DNA of 64,000 nucleotides from Amoebophrya sp. A120 (Eukaryota > Sar > Dinophyceae > Syndiniales > Amoebophryaceae), in assembly GCA_905178155.1 (NCBI GenBank), contig CAJINV010000010.1:253247-317246 (forward strand), in the 5' to 3' direction. Position numbers and translations under genes: made by a program. Numbering within the stretch: position 1 is the first letter of the stretch; every line of letters starts with the position of its first letter. Of this stretch, positions 44,501-54,307 are shown piece after piece. Below the pieces are notes generated by a model. It was not told the origin of the DNA. It saw nothing but the letters and a program-made list of their open reading frames with translations, and did no database searches.

Positions 44501-47500
44501 GGCGAAAGTCCAATGCCGGCAAAAATTTTTCTTTGCCCGATGGCGCGACTGAATTCTTGCTGCGGGCTGCTGACATTGGGGCGGCTTTCAAAACGTTGGG
44601 GCTTACCGCGCGGCAGCGGAAGTGGTGGAAAACAAAGAAAAACTTTTTCCGCTTAGCCCCGGGCACGGGCAAGCTGCAGGTCCGCGTAGAGTTCCAGGGC
44701 TACGGACGCAAAACCACCGAGGCGCTGATGGTGTATCCGGATTGGCTTACCGTCATCGGCGCCGACGACGACGCGGAAAAACAGCGCATTGCGGCCCTTG
44801 GGCATTTGCGGTCGCATGGGGGAATTGAGGCAACTGGGGTGGCCATCCAACAGCTTGGCTTCACGTGGTGCGGCTTGAAAGAAAGCGCGCGGGTTGCGGT
44901 GCAAGCGTGCGAGGCTTGCGCGGCCAACGAAGAACATGCGCCACAGCAGCAGGATTCTTACGCAAGCAGCACTTTGGCGGCGCTCAAGGACCCCGCCAAT
45001 GAGTCCCTTCGGCCTTTTGCCTGGGCGGGCGTCGACTGCATAGTTTGCACCCCCTGCGAAAACTCGGCGCACCGCGGAAAAAATGTCGGGACGCGCTTCG
45101 TCGGTTGTTTGAACATGTGCTGCCTCACGACTGGCGCCGTTTGTTCCAAACTGCTGACGAGCTTCGAGGCGGAAGAGGTCAAGCAAGCGTATCTGGACAT
45201 GGTCGAGGAACACGGCGCGCCGGATCATTTGAACATTGACAAGGGCACAGAGCTGCAGCAGATAAAGAACTGGAGCCAATGCACCTGCTTGACGCGCGAC
45301 CATAAGTGCGCGACCTTCACCAACGACCCCCCGGTGGGCGCAGCCTTTCGCACGGATATCCGCGAAAGCCCTCGCGCGCATCCGCAGTCCAATGGTGCCG
45401 CGGAAAGTTCTACGAAACTGAAAAAGCCACTCGCCCCATATTTATAAAGGCCATTCGTGTTGCTGGGTATGTGTTCGCGCGTGTTCTGCAACGGACTACA
45501 ACCCGTGGCCACGCATCAGCAACGCATGCAAATTCCTTTTGCAATATGGGGCGGGGGGATTTTTCGGTGATAACCTACAATGGCCAGCTGAAGCAGCAAT
45601 TGCGTAAAAGGGGCGGCGAAAAGGATTGGCCTCGCCATTTGCCTGCGTCTGTGGCGGCACTGAACCGACGGGCGACGCGGGGCCGTCGGATTCCCGCTGC
45701 GAGGCATCTGAGCACGTTTCTACGCCCCTTGCGGGACATCACCGAAGCCACTCTGCATCCCGTGCAACGTGCGCCCCCGCATATCGTTGCAGACAAGGGC
45801 GCCGCGGCAGAAAGCGCAAGCGCAGCCCCAGCCACCGCACTGGCTGGACCCCCGCCGCAGAATTCCGAGGAAAGGAAACACGGCGCCGGGGCCGCGGATG
45901 GCGAAAGTGATGGCGCTGCTGATTTTGCGGCCGCAACGTTGCGCGGCTCGCTGGCCAGACAGGCGCTACGCAATCGCAGCCGCTTCTTTGAAAATCGTGA
46001 GGATGGGGGCAGGCTGAAGGACATCAAAAAACTGAAAATTGGGGAACGTGTTTTGTGCAGAAACAGACAGAAAAGCCCCGGCTTGGCAACAAAATTCTTG
46101 GGGCCTTTCGTCGTTACGCAGGTGAAAGCGCTCGGGGTGGATGCTCACAGCGACGGAGTCCTCGCCGGCAAGAAACGCGAAACGACGCTGCGCGATGTTC
46201 CTTGGAAGGACCTCAAGCGGTGCCCCACGGGCCTCACTCAAGTCGCAGCGCCGCCTGCGCCTCCACCCGAAACGGCGCCGCCTGCCGCGCCGAATCACGC
46301 CCCGCCACGAGCCCAACAAGAAACGGCGTCGGCTGCTGGGCCACCGCCTCCAGCTGCGGGCGACGATCTTTCCGCGATCGCCGCCGTCGACCCCGCAATG
46401 GATCGCGTTTTTGGCTCGGGCTCGCTTCCGCTATTAAGCTCTGCAACACTCGTGCTGGCGCGCATGTGGTTGCGCCTTTTTCTCGGTGTCGTTTTTTCTC
46501 TTTATGCGCCCAGAAGCATGCTGACCTCTAGTTTTTCTTTGTTGTTTGGCTGCTTGCGTAATTACATTGCGCCAGTGCGTTTTTGCAGTGCATAAAGGCA
46601 AACGAAAGCCTACGTCGACGTCGCCGAGCTGGAAACTGCCGGCCCGAAACAAGTTCCCACGAACATCCGGGGTTCGGTCACCCGTGTCGAGGGGGCGACG
46701 CGCGGAATTCGGATCCGCATTGAGGGCGTTACTGGTGTCAGCATCGTTTGGCGAATTTATGAGGCTGCACAAATGGCGCGGCGGCGTGCTCAGCGGTGCC
46801 CTTGCGTCGTTTTCATTCCTTTGGCGCTCACGAGAAATTTTCAAGGCGGCCAGTTTCTGCGCATGCCGGCAACGTGGCGCACGACTGCGATCGAGGCGCG
46901 CGCCCCGCCGGAGCTTCAGGAACTGCACCGCATGGCCTCCACGTCCTCCGCCTCGGAGGGGCGCCGGTCTCTGTCTGCGTTCAAGAATCCCGAGCCCTGA
47001 AGAGGGGGAACGAGAAAAGGGGCGCGGCGTCGCTTTTCCGTCCTTGCTTAGCTTCTTGGGCTGTTATTGCTTGTGCTAGTAGATGCGTCGCGTTCTTCTT
47101 ACTCGTTTTGTTTTGTTTCGAATGTGTGACTTCTCGCGGAAAACCACATGTGTTATGCTACTTTTATCAGTCGCTCTTCTCGTCTTTTCTCGTATCTCTT
47201 CTTGTGTCGGGTTTGCACTGTTATCAGCTATAATTATTCCCACTAGGAGCGCAGCGCACCGCGCGAGTTGATTTGAAGCTGTCGCTTCGACCAACGCGCT
47301 CTGTTGCTGCACTCCACTTGTACACTATGCGCTTCTTCTTGAATTTTGCGTGCTATTTTTGCACTATTCTGCTGTCTTCTGTTTCTGCAAACTGTTTCCA
47401 TTTCCGTACGAAGTACAGCGCGCCCCGCATGTTGATTGACGGCTAGCGCTTTCACCAACTTGCCCCGACGCTGCACTTCGCCTGCGAGTTTTCCTTTGCT

Positions 47501-49757
47501 CGTTTTGTTCTCATACAAAACCTGCACTGCTAATTTGATACGTCCCTGCGTTTTGTGTTTGTGCAAGTTAAGTTTTGTAGGCTTTATTTGTCAATGTGGA
47601 ACTCGTTCTGTGTATTTTTGTTTTCCCTATGTTAGCTTTGGCTTTCTCGTTTTCATTCCCTGCATCTTCACAATCTAAAGAGCGACTTTTTTTTGATCGC
47701 GTTCGTCAGTGCGCCAATTTTGTTACAGCAGCTGCAGCTAAGTTAATAGAAGTGGATCGCGCTCGCTTTCCTGTCGCTACTTTGCTGAATTTTTTTTCCG
47801 CTTCCTCGCATTATTCTACTTCGCAGCGCAGCTATATCACAGAAGCGGCAAGCTGAGCTGCTTTGTCTTTTGAAACTGAATTGCATCGATCTCTACAAAA
47901 ACACTTGATGCGTTTTGCAATTCATTTTTGGGAAAATATGTTGCAAGGGTTGCTTTTTTGCTTTTGTCGAATTTGGCTCGCCTGGTGTTCGCTTTCGCTT
48001 TTCGGTGCTGCGTAATACGATACGCTGCAAGCTTCGCTGGGTACTCGATACGTATTCTGTTACAATTCATCCTATACGACAATTCATCTGGGTGCATGCA
48101 TGATTGCGATACGAGTACGATACTTTTGCACAGGATATGCGGAAAAAGGGAAGAAACGGCTGCCAGTGGGAATCGTCTTCAACATCATGATGATCGTGAA
48201 GATCCGAGAAGTCCTTACTAGTATCGTCATGGACGGGGGACCGGTGGTGGCAAGGTGTAGAAGTCGTCGCCGTCGCGCTGTCGTCTCGTCCACTTCCAAT
48301 TGTATGAAGATCCCCGTGGCCGTGGTCCATATCGAAGATATCAACGTCCTCCTCGTACTCATTGTATTCGGCCCTACTCCACAATTGCAACACGCGCTCC
48401 AGTATCCTCTGCAAAAGTATCGTAGTCGTTCGTAGAAATTGCTGTTTATGCATGACAAATCTTTTTCCTAAGGTAAAACAGCATTACAAATTTCATTTGT
48501 AATGCTGAGCTAATTTGTAATGCAATTTATACGAATACGATGCTTTTGCAGTGCATATCCAACTCTTTCCGACTCGGAATGTCCGCGAATCCGGCGCGGA
48601 GCCGGGTCACGCTAGGACTTGGATGGTGGTCGAAATATGTTTCCCAACTGATTTATTCACTGCAAAAGGAGTTGCGTTAATCTTAATATGGTCCGGCTTC
48701 TATCTTATACAACTCAGGCCGCACTACATCCTGCCTTCGTCAAATACGACATGCAACTTTTATTTCAAGTCGTTGCAATGAAGCAATTATGCAAGGTGAT
48801 GAACCCGTCGCGGTTGATAGATGCAAGTCCGAAAAACGATACAGATACTCAATACTTTTGCAAATTGAATAAGATCACCACACTGTCCACCGTCAACGGC
48901 GTATTCTTGTGCACGTTATCCACTAGCTGAAGCAAATTTTCGTATACAGTCGGGTTCTCCTCGGGATCGATGTGCAAACCGAGTTGAGAAATGACGGCCG
49001 CTGGGGGTCCGAGCATGGAACAACTCAGAAATTCCTGTTTCTGTTTTTTGGTCAGTCGAAATTCTTCCATCAAGTGCTTTTTGAGGAGCTCGAACAGGAT
49101 CAACTCCTTCAATTCCGAGACCGTTTTGCCGTTCCAGACGCTAGGGTGGAGAGAAAGAAGCTCGTCACCTGACAGATTGAAAACTAAAAGGTTGGGCGGA
49201 TGAAGGCGCGTCGTCCCCGTGGCTGAAGATGATTTTTTACCAATTTTCGAATTTGTTGGTCTTGGTGCTGCTGAAGCAGGACTGGAGCTATAAATGTGAT
49301 TGGGCCGCTCCCTGTAGTCCTTCTGATGTGCTGTCGTATATGTGACTAGTTGTTGATGTACTCCCTCAGGATCTCGGCGAAGAGACCCCTGCTCCACCGT
49401 CAGGCCAACATTCTTTCCGTCATGATCCTCCTGCTTTCCATGTAGGTGTCCAGCAGCATCTTCGTCTTCATCTTCCACATCTTCAGCCGCGAGGACCACT
49501 CCTGGTAGTGATCGCTCTGTTCTTTTGGTCCCCGGAGCAGGCGGTGGTGGGCTTCCAACAACTACTGCGGCAGCAACGTGTACTAGCAGCTGCAGGTTGC
49601 TCAGCACGACCTCCTGGTGGAGGACGTCGAAAAGAAAGCACACCTCCAGCAGCGGCAGCACTAATGGTAAGAGGCTCAGCTGCTTTCTTGACGCCATTTT
49701 TATCTTCATCAAGGAGTCATGTGCTTTATTGTTGTTCATGTTCTCCCTGCTGCTCAC
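35538..49757 (-). CDS. DUF285 (BspA-like repeat) protein with long N-terminal region
   Basis: DUF285 repeats are leucine-rich-like surface modules. Here the signature is FNQQLNWDVSGVTNFSKMF with a second unit ISAWDVSKGEDFSDMFRGA. The N-terminal exon (49757 to about 48876) has a hydrophobic segment after MASRKQLSLLPLVLP, an acidic stretch, and LLVFNLSGDELLSL...TVSELKELI, which resembles the ubiquitin-like leader common in dinoflagellate repeat proteins (inference). Joints supported in frame: A6 (KEL/ERVLQ), the 9-kb A5 (LPFFR/KKPNK), C11 (TATWS/LGEAV), a GT/AG intron 38676-38484, H1, C10, A4, C9 and G1. The protein ends LLQLLWAM at 35538. The intron near 48876-48620 begins with a degenerate family-A end and could not be resolved. 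The true start may be MASRKQ (49697), MKIK (49709) or an ATG at 54321 on the far side of the foldback element. Confidence 0.65.
35698..36654. mobile_element. Introner G1, family G
   Basis: 957 bp with long inverted arms starting TACCAAG, containing AAAAACACAGGAACGGGG. TSD ATTTT, perfect. Removal joins QELQK to SWPPYY in frame; without it the gene reads a further 20 residues to a stop inside the arm. It carries a short plus-strand frame (35788-35997). Confidence 0.85.
35788..35997 (+). pseudogene. Possible captured exon inside introner G1
   Basis: A 69-codon frame beginning MAAAAGSMVQRDLLLSDLLP, with a pattern (DLLPVDLQQTVASHLL...LLFSLSSKFR) resembling an F-box-type helical start, followed by a possible donor site CAGGTACC. 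It lies on the strand opposite the host gene. It may be a gene fragment picked up by the element; evidence is thin. Confidence 0.3.
37037..37301. mobile_element. Introner C9, family C
   Basis: 265 bp; TATCAAATG / CATTTGATA ends. TSD GCCCC, perfect. It splits DUF285 unit 2 at MFRG/ARAF. Confidence 0.95.
37603..37753. mobile_element. Introner A4, family A
   Basis: 151 bp; TATCCTGTGCAAAAG and CTTTTGCAGTTCATA. Duplication CGAAT/CGAAC. Joint MRSLF/EDCDD in frame. Confidence 0.92.
37799..38060. mobile_element. Introner C10, family C
   Basis: 262 bp; TATCAAGTG and CATTTGATA. Duplication ATTGG/GTTGG. Joint LIISN/WKTSF in frame. Confidence 0.92.
38246..38472. mobile_element. Introner-like element H1, family H
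   Basis: 227 bp, with nearly perfect arms of about 65 bases starting TGTCAGGCAAGATATGAAAT. TSD GTGAA, perfect. It differs from the other families in its TG...CA tips and in lacking the usual core. It lies just downstream of a GT/AG acceptor at 38484; removal gives FVHKHATR in frame. Confidence 0.8.
38484..38676 (-). other. Conventional GT/AG intron of the DUF285 gene
   Basis: On the host strand the donor is AGCT/GTAAGTATTG and the acceptor ATATCAAG after a T/C-rich run. It has 193 bases and no inverted ends. Its use brings the upstream exon (GIWRPAFIS) into frame with the exon leading to the DUF285 repeats. The donor is strong; the acceptor is inferred from frame. Confidence 0.55.
38773..39040. 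mobile_element. Introner C11, family C
   Basis: 268 bp; TATCAAATG and CATTTGATA. TSD GGACC, perfect. The interior is reversed, as in C4. Joint TATWS/LGEAV. Confidence 0.95.
39418..39536. repeat. Palindromic ATGATTATCATGTGA cluster
   Basis: Repeated words CACATGATTATCATGTGAGC, CATATGATTATCATGTGAGC and ATGATAATCACATGA in both directions over about 120 bases, 300 bases inside the left end of the 9-kb element. Position and symmetry suggest protein-binding sites, for example for the integrase (inference). Confidence 0.6.
39846..42196 (+). CDS. Unknown multi-exon gene of the 9-kb element
   Basis: Not recognised. Coding-like blocks: 39846-40125, from a well-placed ATG (AAACCATGGCG), MALVSVAGDYDRAKALAAAGL; 40336 to about 40815, Pro-rich, ending GYRYTGEGLATTDLDAAALV; about 40985-41060, TKLLPVGALRKLILTQAKD; about 41216-41570, SMEQRADPKAWRPDALGKD; 41831-42196, CWQAWFQVPGGATAEKDF. 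The stretches between have T-rich 3' ends typical of introns, one holding GCATGACAAATTT. High GC matches the integrase gene, not the host. Exon borders are approximate. It may be an accessory or structural protein of the transposon. Confidence 0.4.
42550..42970. repeat. Irregular ATTAG/CTAAT motif cluster
   Basis: About twenty ATTAG or CTAAT words in both directions (GCAAATTAG, GCAGATTAG, TCTAATTTG) within 420 bases of otherwise GC-rich DNA, with two more at 43405-43430. No fixed period. It separates the two cargo genes of the 9-kb element. Confidence 0.7.
43540..47000 (+). CDS. OTU protease-integrase protein of the 9-kb element
   Basis: A likely transposase. First exon (43540 to about 43965): OTU cysteine-protease N-part with catalytic GNGNCC and the LGHAFLEAVAKVM helix. 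After an intron ending in a T-rich stretch and TTCAG near 44130, the OTU C-part follows with catalytic His in LEYDGRHYNAFV. Then an acidic/Lys linker; an HHCC zinc module (HLRSHGG ... CEACAANE, 44799-44940); and the rve integrase core with Asp in WAGVDCIV (45035), Asp in LNIDKGTE (45237) and Glu in HPQSNGAAES (45403). D-to-E spacing is 54, longer than the usual 35. The frame breaks at about 45430; the continuation in another frame has WPRHLPASVAALNRR and a GPY/F-type end GERVLCRNR...FLGPFVV (46042-46125). A last exon after TTTTTGCAG (46590) ends at 47000. No reverse transcriptase was seen, which points to a Ginger-like DNA transposon rather than a retroelement. Confidence 0.65.
47001..48095. 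other. Right non-coding part of the 9-kb element
   Basis: AT-richer than the genes to its left, with T-rich runs and short frames but no family signal. It ends in GAATTG-containing words (CAATTCATCC, CAATTCATCT) that are imperfectly mirrored at the left end (TCTGAATTG), the only hint of separate inverted ends for the cargo. Confidence 0.5.
48413..48557. mobile_element. Introner A6, family A
   Basis: 145 bp; TATCCTCTGCAAAAG and CTTTTGCAGTGCATA. Duplication TCCAG/TCCAA. Joint SRKEL/ERVLQ in frame, only about 270 bases from the right end of A5. Confidence 0.92.
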
Positions 49758-49909
49758 GACCGGCGGGGTGGACGACTTGTTCTTGGCATGGTACGGAATA
49801 GGTGCAGCACCATCGTGATTTGTGTTTTTTCTCTACTTGAGCAAGAACTGCAGCAACAACAGACACCACTCAACTACTCAACTTCCACAAAAGGAGACAC
49901 ATAACACAC

Positions 49910-50790
49910 ATCAGAGGGGGTTTGTTGGTCTCCGGTCCTCGGTCCTCAGTTCATCCCAAGGCAATAGAAGACAACGAGAGAAGAAGGGGGAAAGCTCACA
50001 CACACCAAGGGGGGTTTGTTGGTCTCCGGTCCTACCTCGGTCCTCAGTCCTTCCCAAGGTAATAGAAGACAACGAGAGAAGAAAGAAGAAAGCTCACACA
50101 CATCAAGAAAGGGGGTTTGTTGGTCTCCGGTCCTCGGTCCTCAGTCCATCCCGATGTAATAGAAGACAGCGAGAGGAGAAAGGAGAAAGCTCACACACAT
50201 CAAGAAAGGGCTTTTGTTGGTCTCCGGTCCTCGGTCCTCAGTCCATCCCGATGCAATAGAAGACAGCGAGAGAAGAAGGGAGAAAGCGCACACATAAGAG
50301 GGGGTCTGTTGGTCTCCGGTCCTCGGTCCTCAGTCCATCCCAAGGCAATAGAAAGCCGACGAGAGAAGAAGGGAGAAAGCTCACACACATCAGAGGGAGT
50401 CTGTTGGTCTCCGGTCCTCGGTCCTCTGTCCTTCGCAGGGTAGTAGTTGGCGAGATAAGAAGGTAGAAAGCCCACACACATCACAGGGGGCCTGCTGGTC
50501 TCCGGTCCTCGGTCCCCGGTCCATCGCAAGGCAGTAGATGGCGAGGCAAGAAGGTAGACAGAAGGCCAACACACAGCAAAGGGAGGTTGTTGGTCTCCGG
50601 CCCTCGGTCCATCACCGGGCAAGATCCGACGGGGAAAGAAGGTAGAAAGCCCCCACACAAAAAAAAGGGGGCCAATTGGTCCACGGCCCCCCCTCAGTCC
50701 ATCGCGGGGCAGCAGCTGGCGAGATAAGAAAGAGGGCAGAAAGAGCACACAAATGCGCGCGGGGTGTTGGTCTCCGGCACTCGGTCTGCA
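49910..50790. repeat. Left minisatellite arm of the foldback element
   Basis: About ten units of 80-90 bases with GGTCTCCGGTCCTCGGTCC, CAATAGAAGACAACGAGAGA and AGAAAGCTCACACACA. Units become more diverged towards the centre of the element. Confidence 0.9.
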
Positions 50791-50999
50791 GTTCATCGCG
50801 GGGCGGCGCCTGGCGAGACAGATAAGAAGGCAGAAAGCCCCCAAGCAGGGGCCTGCTGCTTTCCGGTCCTCGGTCCCGAGTGAGTCTGTAGAGCGATCAG
50901 ACCCGGCGAGCGTGATTGCTAGCATGGTACAAAGGCCAGGCATTTACGACGGAGCCTGTTCGTCTCCGGCTCTCGGTCCTCCGTCCCTCATGGGGCGGC

Positions 51000-53560
51000 G
51001 CACCACTTAGAGAAAAAGGTCGAAGGCCTACGGACATCGGCGGAGGCGTGCGGGTCTCTGGTCCTCGGCCCTCCGTGCCTCCCGAGGTTGGTTGGTAATG
51101 TCTGAGTTGGCGCAAACAATACGCGTCGCGCTAGGCAGCAGGGGCGGCGGCCGGCCCGATTGCTTTCGTTCGGCCTGATGAGCGGGGGGAGCGGCGGCCG
51201 CTCCCCCCGCACAGGCCCCGCCCCCGGACTTTGTTTGTTCCAGCGGCCGCGGCCGTGACGCACATGAATGACGTCGCGGAGGGAGCCCGGGCGCAACAGG
51301 AGGCGACCGAGCGCCGCCATTTTTCCTCGCCTGGCGGGCGCGCCCGTACATACTAAAGGAACAGGCGGCGAACTGAAGCGCCGCGGCGCCCCGGCCCCCG
51401 TTGCTTTTGATCACACAACCGGCAACCGAGCGACACGACGGACGTGAGCCGGCGCGCGCTCACATACAGCGCCAGGGCCATACGGCTTTCATTGATTCGC
51501 CTGGCTCTGAAGGCGAAGAGGTTCACTGCGCGGGAACAAAGATAGCGACGCACAGCGCGCGCCCGGCCTCGCTTGCGATCTGCCAGGCTGTGAACCACGC
51601 GCGCGCGCTGTTGTTCTTTGCGCCCCCCTGCATTTCAACACGAAACGCGCCACCTGGCAGATTGGTGGCCGCCCACCGAAATCACTAGCCGCCTGCGCCG
51701 CCTTCGTCATCGCCGGAACTTCGAGGCGACGGGCCGGAGCTCCGGGGGCTGCTGTCCGTCGTTGTCGCTGGGAGAAGGGTCCGAGGCAGTATCTGCGCCG
51801 GCCCCTTCGGCTTCCACCCCCGGCCGGTTGGCTTCGGGCTGTCCGATTACGGGCGAAAGGAAAAAAATCCAGCCGGTTTGTCAGCCTTCAGCATACATTT
51901 CTGTACCGCCCAGCAGGTATCCGCCCCAATCAAATGAAAACGACCCGCGTGGCCTTCGTTTTTTTTTTCCGCGGCTCGCCTTTCAGTTGCTTGTCGGCCG
52001 CGACCTGGTCTGAAAGATCAGGAAGAGCACGCGGGTCGGGACTTGGAACATTTCAAAGTGGCGGGACCATCTTGATCCATTACGGGCATGAAGCTGATCG
52101 CACTAATCAGAATCGCGCCGGCCCATGTGCTTTTTTTTTGCTGGGCCGCGCCTTGCGGAGACGGCCCTACTCAAAGCCTAAAAAATTTACGGTCTTCGCC
52201 ATTTCCGGCGCAGGCTTTCGCTTCTGGCTGCGCCCCCTTTTCATCTTCGCTGCCGTCTGTTGTGTTGCGGCCGCCCACCCATGGCATTTCCGGAGATTGG
52301 GAGAAAGCCGTCGCGGCGTCGCCCTTGTGTGCGAGACCTTTGCCGCGCTCTAATTCGGGGGCGCTTTCACGCTCTTGCGTTTTGGGCTTGCGTTTGTGTC
52401 TTGCTTTTTGTTCCTATTTTTTGTTCTTCTTTTTTGCTGTTATTTTTTTGTCTTACTTTTTCGCCCTACTTTTTTGGGTTCCTTTTGTGTCCTACTTTGT
52501 TTGCAGTTTTCTTTTCTTGCTTTAGAGGCCGCGCGATTAATGGGCCTCCTTTTCAATAACAAAAAGGAGGGGGGTAGGTGCGGTCGGTCGTCTGGCGGGC
52601 CGTATCCACAGATGGCCGGGCCCATCCGGACCCGACCAGTATTCCCTTTTCGGACTTCAAAAATCTAAGGCCACACCCTCCCCGCCCCGGCGAAAAAAAA
52701 ATCTGTTTTGCTTGCTGCGGTTTCTCGGCTGGTTTGTTGCGCGGTTTCTGCGGTGTAGCTGGAACAGAATGAAACAGAACGAAAGATATTTCTTGGGCGC
52801 GCGCGGCGCGCGCGTGGATCGGCATACGGACGCAACAACAGAAAACGCTTCAAGCGGGCGATGCGCGCGCGCAAACTGAAAAAAAGCTCGCGGCGCGCGC
52901 TGGTGCGCGCGCGCAGCGGAGAACATGCAGCGGAACACGTGCCGCCCCAATGGTCGAAGTGGCCGCCTCAGCTTTTGCAAATGCGGGCGGTGCTGCGGTG
53001 GTCGCTTTAACAACCCGAGGGCGGCTGCGCAGTGCTGCGCTACAAGTAGCTGCCCCCTGGTGGTCCATTTCTGATATGGCCTCTGAGTAGGCCCCTAAGC
53101 AATCCTTTAGCAATGCCTTTAATTCTGCCTTCTGATTCCGCCTCTGGAATTCTTCTAATTCTTTTGCCCACGCGGCAGCTTCGAGGCTTCCAAAAATCCG
53201 CTAAAGCTGCCGGGTAGGCGAAATCACGCACGAAGTCGCAGCTTCGCGACTTTAGAAGATGAAAGAGAAGCACTTCGGACGGCAAAACCGGAAACGGAAC
53301 CGGAAGGATCTTCCGGTGAGCCGGAAGATTCCTCCGCTTGCTTCGGCTTCACGGGACCACGTAAGATCCGGCAGCTGTAGATATCTGCCTGCGGCCTGCG
53401 GGAGATGATGCGCATGCTCGAGAGCAACGAGCATCATCTTCCGCGAAACAACAAGCAAACGCCTGCCCTCATATTTCCGCCCGCACTGCGAAACGCCCAG
53501 CAAGGTGGTATCTGCCTGGTGCCTCTACCTTCTATCTTGCCCCGCCATATATTGCTAGCC
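51000..53560. other. GC-rich core of the foldback element
   Basis: High-GC DNA with CGCGCG runs near 52800-52920 and a long T-rich run at 52400-52510. Several plus-strand frames exist (for example 52088-52525) but none has a recognisable domain, so no gene is called. Confidence 0.45.
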
Positions 53561-54170
53561 TCGAGATGAACGGAGGCCCGGGGACCGAAGGGCAACAACC
53601 TCCTGCGCATGTGTCTGGTGCTTCTACCTCCTTGTCTCTTCACGTATTACCTCGCGAGGATCTGAGGACCGAGGACCGGGACCAGCAGCCTCCTTCTTAT
53701 GTGTCTGGTGTTTCTACCTTCTTATCTCGTCAGATATTGCCTCGCGATGAACTGAGGACCGAGGACCGGAGGCCAACCGCCTCCTTCTTATGTCTCTGGT
53801 GCTTCTCCCTTCTTATCTCCTCATATACTGCCTCGGAATGGAGTGAGGACCGAGGACCGGAGACCACCAACCTCCTTCTTATGTGTCTGGTGCTTGCTTC
53901 TCCCTTCTTATCTCCTCACATTCTGCCTCGTAATGGAGTGAGGACCGAGGACCGGAGACCAACAACATCCTTCTTATGTGTCTGGTGCTTCTCCCTCCTT
54001 CTCTCCTCATATACTGCCTCGTGATGGAGTGAGGACCGAGGACCGGAGACCAACAACCTCCTTCTTATGTGTCTGGCGCTTCTCCCTTCTTATCTCCTCA
54101 CATATTGCCTCGCGATGGACTGAGGACCGAGGACCGGAGACCAACAGCCTCCTCGTTATGTGTGTCAAGT
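53560..54170. repeat. Right minisatellite arm of the foldback element
   Basis: About seven units of roughly 88 bases with GAGGACCGAGGACCGGAGAC, the reverse complement of the left-arm unit, and TTATGTGTCTGGTGCTTCTC. Together with the left arm it could form a long hairpin. Confidence 0.9.
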
Positions 54171-54307
54171 GTCTACCACTTTATGTAGTGCGTTACTTTA
54201 AATGAGCTTCCTTTAAGATCTTCTGTTGGTATTTTTTCAATTCCTTTTAGAGCAAAAACACGAAACACGATGGAACTGCACCTATTCCGTACCATGCCTT
54301 GTTCTTG

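Larger units (their letters stand above)
39111..48137. mobile_element. Introner A5, family A, 9-kb gene-carrying copy
   Basis: 9027 bp between TATGAATTGCAAAAG and CTTTTGCACAGGATA, flanked on both sides by TGCGG. The left 85 bases and right 42 bases follow the short family-A consensus; the two arms are interrupted at an ATGCATG word present on both sides (39198-39204 and 48096-48102). Removing the whole element plus one TGCGG joins host LPFFR to KKPNK in frame. It is reversed relative to the six short family-A copies. Cargo: an unknown multi-exon gene, an OTU/integrase gene, palindromes near the left end and an ATTAG motif cluster. Either this is the autonomous family-A element or an 8.9-kb transposon sits inside a short one. 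Confidence 0.85.
49786..54297. mobile_element. Foldback-type element with 10-bp TSD
   Basis: 4512 bp. Outer inverted ends GCATGGTACGGAATAGGTGC (similarity continues for about 45 bases) are flanked by perfect 10-base duplications CTTGTTCTTG (49776-49785 and 54298-54307). Inside each end is a minisatellite of one family in opposite orientation. The central 2.4 kb is GC-rich with no recognised transposase. TSD length fits Mutator-like or foldback elements. It lies at or just before the 5' end of the DUF285 gene. Confidence 0.9.

Noticed and set aside
43540-47000. LTR retrotransposon or retrovirus-like element
   Set aside because: No reverse transcriptase, RNase H, gag-like region or long terminal repeats seen; the integrase is fused to an OTU domain instead.
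48620-48876. Another complete family-A introner
   Set aside because: Only one degenerate end (near 48853-48878) is visible; no matching second end or duplication, so it is only noted as an unresolved intron.
50200-50943. 247-residue minus-strand frame with repeated DGLRTEDRRP
   Set aside because: Reads through the foldback minisatellite; repeat artefact.
51618-52668. Plus-strand frames in the foldback core as a possible transposase
   Set aside because: No catalytic motif or domain; long Phe/Leu/Cys run comes from a T-rich stretch.
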